Below, in pieces: positions 40,471-43,238 of a DNA stretch of 43,238 bases. Within the stretch, counting starts at the first letter, position 1, and each line of letters opens with the position of its first letter. The notes below the pieces were generated by a model. The model saw nothing but the letters and a program-made list of their open reading frames with translations. It ran no database searches and had not been told where the DNA came from. The translations under genes and the position numbers were made by a program. The stretch comes from Chloroflexota bacterium (GTDB taxonomy: Bacteria; Chloroflexota; Dehalococcoidia; UBA2979), in assembly GCA_016875635.1 (NCBI GenBank), contig VGPD01000014.1:1-43238 (forward strand), given 5' to 3'.

Positions 40471-41679
40471 GTGGCATCACTCGACGGCATGCGCGTCCTC
40501 GACATGACACAGTACGAGGCGGGCCCGTCCTGCACGCAATATCTCGCGTGGCTGGGCGCGGACGTCATTAAGGTGGAGCGGCCCACAGGCGATGCGGGCC
40601 GCTACACCGGCAAGGGACTGGGGCGCTTCACAGCCGACCCCCAGTACTTCATGAACTACAACGGCAACAAACGCAGCGTCGTCCTCGACCTGCGTCATCC
40701 GAAGGGCCGCGAGGCCTTCCTCGCGATGATCCCGAAGGTCGATGTCCTCGTCGAGAATTTCGGCCCCGGCGTCATCGAGGGCATAGGGCTGACCGATGAG
40801 GTGTTGCGACCGCTCAACCCTCGACTGATCTATGTCCGGATCAAGGGCTTCGGCCTCAGCGGACCGTACAAGGACTACAACGCCTACGACTGGGTGGCAC
40901 AGGCCGCCGCCGGTTCGTTCTCCACGACTGGCGACGCTGACGGCCCACCGATGATCGTGGGCCCCACCATCGGCGACTCCGGCACGGGGATCCAGGCCGC
41001 GCTCGGCGTCGTGGCCGCGTACGTGGAACAGCTGCGCACGGGGCTCGGCCAGATGATCGAACTCTCGATGCAGGAGGCCGTGACGATGTTCATGCGCACC
41101 CTGGATCCCTCCTACTGGGAGGAGCACGCGGCGGAACGATTCGGCGTCCGTCGAGGCCGCGCGGGCGGTGGGCTGTATCCCTGCAAGGGTGACGGGCCAA
41201 ACGACTGGGTGTTCATCTTCCCCGCGACCACCCAGATGATCGACGCCCTCTGCATCGCGATCGGGCGTCCCGAGCTGCTCGAAGACCCGCGGTTCTGCTC
41301 GCCAGCGGCTCGTGCGCAGCATGCCGAGGAATTCCGTTCCGAAATCGAGGCATGGACACGGTGCCATGAGAAGCGCGAGGTCATGCGGATCGTCGCCGGC
41401 GCGGGGTGCCCGTGCTCGTACGTCTTCGACACGGAGGACCTCTTCCACGACCCGCACCTGAAGGCGCGTGACTTCATCCAGTACGTCGACCACCCGGAGA
41501 ACGGCCGCGTCCCGCTCATGCGACACCCGCTCCGGATGCGCGGCGTCGTGCCTCAGGGCCGCTCACCGCTCCTCGGCGAACATACCGACGAGGTGCTGGG
41601 CGAAGTCCTCGGCTACGACCGGGCAACGCTGGATGCGCTGCGCGCCGAGGGCGTCACCGCCGGGCGGCTCATGGAGTAG
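40471..41679 (+). CDS. CaiB/BaiF-family (class III) CoA transferase
   Basis: The 402-residue enzyme moves CoA between carboxylic acids. The N-terminus LDGMRVLDMTQYEAGPSCTQ and the following LAWLGADVIKVERPTGDAG are family signatures. NGNKRSVVLDLRHPKGREAF and FVENFGPGVIEGIGL-type segments (VLVENFGPGVIE) also fit. In the catalytic-Asp block of known members, this protein reads IELSMQEAVTMFM, with Glu where Asp is usual; this alignment is by eye. The C-terminal half includes GGGLYPCKGDGPNDWVFIF. The substrate is unknown; clusters of such genes are common in Dehalococcoidia. GTG 40471 follows GGAGGGAG. Confidence 0.9.
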   Translation: MASLDGMRVLDMTQYEAGPSCTQYLAWLGADVIKVERPTGDAGRYTGKGLGRFTADPQYFMNYNGNKRSVVLDLRHPKGREAFLAMIPKVDVLVENFGPGVIEGIGLTDEVLRPLNPRLIYVRIKGFGLSGPYKDYNAYDWVAQAAAGSFSTTGDADGPPMIVGPTIGDSGTGIQAALGVVAAYVEQLRTGLGQMIELSMQEAVTMFMRTLDPSYWEEHAAERFGVRRGRAGGGLYPCKGDGPNDWVFIFPATTQMIDALCIAIGRPELLEDPRFCSPAARAQHAEEFRSEIEAWTRCHEKREVMRIVAGAGCPCSYVFDTEDLFHDPHLKARDFIQYVDHPENGRVPLMRHPLRMRGVVPQGRSPLLGEHTDEVLGEVLGYDRATLDALRAEGVTAGRLME

Positions 41680-41722
41680 GCCAGGCACGTGGAGGGCGAA
41701 TCGCGGCGCTTTGCTGGCTTCG

Positions 41723-41736
41723 TATACTGCCGCATG
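41723..41736 (+). promoter_or_regulatory. Leaderless-type promoter and start of acetyltransferase
   Basis: TATACT (41723-41728) is followed by five bases (GCCGC) and ATG 41734. It is the same hexamer as at the symmetric promoter at 16501-16527. No ribosome-binding site is present. Confidence 0.55.
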
Positions 41737-42957
41737 GCCACAACGCCACACCGCCGCCCCCTTCCCTCGAACGTCGAGGTCCGCCCGGCCACGCCGGAGG
41801 AGATGCCCGAGTTTGCCCGCATCGCCTCCCGCGAGATTGCCGTGACGTACGACAGCGTCGCCGCCCTCGACCCGCGCACCACGCTCTGCGCCTTCGAGGA
41901 CGGACGGCTGGCCACCACATACGGGTGGTGGCCCCTCCAGGTGCGCTTCAACGGCCCCGCCGTCGCCGTCCCCGGCGTCACCTGCGTCTCCACGCACCCT
42001 GCCGCCCGGATGAAGGGCTACCTCCGTGCCGTCGTCGAGCGGCATTTCGACCATCTCCACGAGACCGGCGAGGCATCGATGACCTTGCTGCACCCGGCCT
42101 GGGCGGCGATCTACCAGCGATACGGTTACGCCACCGTCACCGACCGCGTGACCTACCGCTTCGAGCCCCGTGACGTGCAGTTCACCCACCCGAGCCCAAC
42201 CCCAGGCCGCATCCGCGAGGTCGACATCGCCGAAGAATTCGGGTTGCTGGTGGACGTGTACCGTCGCCACCGCGAGGACCGTACCGGCCTCATCCACCGA
42301 GGACGGGCGATGTGGGACGCGGGCGAACTGCAGGTCCCGGTGGGTGTGAAACAAACCATCATCGCCTACGAGGAGGCTGGCACGACGCTTGGTTATGTCG
42401 TCTATGTCCACGGCGCAAAGCCAGCCGGTGGCCAGATGTTGCGTGTGATGGACTTCGTCGCGCTGACCCCGGCGGCGCACCAGGCGCTCTGGCGGGTCAT
42501 CGGCGGCTATGCCAATGTCGACGCCGTCGAATGGGCGAACGCGGCGCCGGACGACCCGCTCCCGCTCATGCTGGTCGAGCCACGTCGCCTCAACCTGTCG
42601 AGGCGTGATGGGATCATGGCACGCCTCGTCACCATCGCCGACGCCCTGCCGCTGCGCGGCTACGCCGAGGCCGCCAGCCTGCGCTTCGCCGTCGTCGACC
42701 CCGTTTGTCCGTGGAACGAAGGCCGCTGGCTTCTCGAAACCTCGCCCGAGGGTGCCCGCGTCACCGCTGCCGGGGGTGTCACACCGGACGTCACCCTGCC
42801 CGTCGACACCCTCGCCCGGCTCGTCTTCGGCTACACGACGGCGAGCATCGCGGCGCAGGCGGGGCTGCTCGATGTCCACGACGCGTCGGCGCTCCCGCGC
42901 TGGGACGCGGTGCTGCGCACGAAGCACCCGCCGCACGAGCAAGAACACACGTGGTAG
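41734..42957 (+). CDS. Eis-like GNAT N-acetyltransferase
   Basis: The 407-residue protein has the three-part layout of Eis-type acetyltransferases. The N-terminal GNAT domain has VPGVTCVSTHPAARMKGYLR (acetyl-CoA loop, about 80-100) and TLLHPAWAAIYQRYGYATV. A second GNAT-like domain follows (about 155-290), and a C-terminal sterol-carrier-protein-like domain (about 300-400). Eis proteins acetylate multiple amines on aminoglycosides or peptides; the substrate here is unknown. ATG 41734 (MATTPHRRP) is preferred, since TATACT lies five bases upstream; an in-frame GTG/ATG at 41689 would lie before the promoter. Confidence 0.87.
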   Translation: MATTPHRRPLPSNVEVRPATPEEMPEFARIASREIAVTYDSVAALDPRTTLCAFEDGRLATTYGWWPLQVRFNGPAVAVPGVTCVSTHPAARMKGYLRAVVERHFDHLHETGEASMTLLHPAWAAIYQRYGYATVTDRVTYRFEPRDVQFTHPSPTPGRIREVDIAEEFGLLVDVYRRHREDRTGLIHRGRAMWDAGELQVPVGVKQTIIAYEEAGTTLGYVVYVHGAKPAGGQMLRVMDFVALTPAAHQALWRVIGGYANVDAVEWANAAPDDPLPLMLVEPRRLNLSRRDGIMARLVTIADALPLRGYAEAASLRFAVVDPVCPWNEGRWLLETSPEGARVTAAGGVTPDVTLPVDTLARLVFGYTTASIAAQAGLLDVHDASALPRWDAVLRTKHPPHEQEHTW

Positions 42958-42960
42958 GCG

Positions 42961-42975
42961 AGCCGGCACCCGGCT
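42961..42975 (+). terminator. Short hairpin after the acetyltransferase gene
   Basis: AGCCGG and CCGGCT form a 6-bp stem with a 3-base loop, starting 4 bases after the stop. No T-run follows. It may be a weak terminator; confidence is low. Confidence 0.3.
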
Positions 42976-43059
42976 GCCTCGACGGCTCCCGGGGCCTCGG
43001 GTAGCCTGCGCCACGGCGCGTGATCCGCCCCGGACGGGGCTCTGACGATGGAGGACCGT

Positions 43060-43238
43060 ATGCCGCTCGTGCTGGGTGTCACCGGATCGATCGCGACCGG
43101 GAAGTCGCACCTCTGCCAGTACATCGCCCAGAAGTACGGCGCCGTCCACGGCGACGCGGACAAGCTCGTCCACCGCATGTACGACCCCGGCAAGCCCGGC
43201 TTCGACCGCATCGTCGCCGAATTCGGCCCGGAAGTCGT
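43060..43238 (+). CDS. coaE: Dephospho-CoA kinase, N-terminal part
   Basis: The window ends inside this gene; 59 full codons are visible. It catalyses the last step of coenzyme A synthesis. The start MPLVLGVTGSIATGKS contains the P-loop (GSIATGKS), followed by GAVHGDADKLVHRMY, where DADKLVH is the typical CoaE substrate-binding segment, and FDRIVAEFGPEVV. ATG 43060 has GGAGG about 5 bases upstream. The CoA theme is shared with the nearby CoA transferase, but a functional link is only suggestive. Confidence 0.92.
   Translation, partial: MPLVLGVTGSIATGKSHLCQYIAQKYGAVHGDADKLVHRMYDPGKPGFDRIVAEFGPEV

Noticed and set aside
41563-43173. Minus-strand frame of about 536 codons across the acetyltransferase and coaE
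   Set aside because: It overlaps two recognisable genes on the plus strand and has shadow-like composition.
1-43238. CRISPR arrays, insertion sequences, integrases, phage genes
   Set aside because: No direct-repeat array, transposase or integrase motif was seen; codon usage is even throughout.

Overview
The window is a dense, GC-rich (roughly two thirds G+C by eye) bacterial chromosome segment with about 38 protein genes, one tRNA-Phe and no sign of plasmid, phage, insertion sequence or CRISPR. Gene content points to Chloroflexota, probably a Dehalococcoidia-like lineage. DnaG has a C-x3-C zinc knuckle and an insertion in its TOPRIM region, features I associate with that phylum. MscL carries a C-terminal zinc ribbon, and there are SH3b-type surface proteins and a CoA-transferase. 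The taxonomic call is inference from protein features, not a search result.

Layout. 1-2891: end of an unknown gene, a small membrane protein, rRNA pseudouridine synthase, cmk and plsC. 2975-5462: glmS with a terminator, then a coiled-coil membrane protein. 5459-9471: ppdK (minus) divergent from dgt. 9512-11846: two SH3b/CARDB-like membrane proteins and a DinB-like helical protein. 11918-15679: dnaG-rpoD operon and an FmdB zinc ribbon. 15745-18974: Lit-like (DUF1461) membrane protein divergent from MazG, a thioredoxin-like protein and a zinc-ribbon membrane protein. 19098-23029: PcrA helicase, M50/CBS protease, SRPBCC protein. 23026-25281: frameshifted Asp-box (BNR) protein, BioD-like/DRTGG protein, tRNA-Phe. 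25423-31472: SH3b secreted protein, ABC-F ATPase, ROK kinase, thioredoxin-fold lipoprotein, MscL and polysaccharide deacetylase. 31579-37906: paired M16 peptidases, an MFS transporter and a frameshifted PAS-GGDEF-EAL protein. 37934-43238: amidase plus aminoglycoside-phosphotransferase-like kinase, CaiB-type CoA transferase, Eis-like acetyltransferase and the start of coaE.

Functional themes. Information processing is represented by dnaG, rpoD, pcrA, the pseudouridine synthase, tRNA-Phe and ABC-F. Nucleotide supply and cleaning is represented by cmk, dgt and MazG. The envelope set includes plsC, glmS, the Lit-like protein, the M50 protease, MscL, the deacetylase and the SH3b proteins. None of these clusters looks like a dedicated defence or biosynthetic island.

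The most striking signal is in gene starts. Nine start codons, on both strands, sit 5-7 bases (mostly 6) downstream of a TAnnnT hexamer, the layout of leaderless transcripts. At 16492-16536 two such promoters form a perfectly symmetric divergent unit. Other notable points: four convergent gene pairs share one NTAG tetranucleotide as both stop codons; mscL appears to use an ATT start codon; three genes are interrupted by an apparent single-base loss; and the MazG gene keeps only the last lobe of a fused methylase and has an in-frame TGA after its leaderless ATG.
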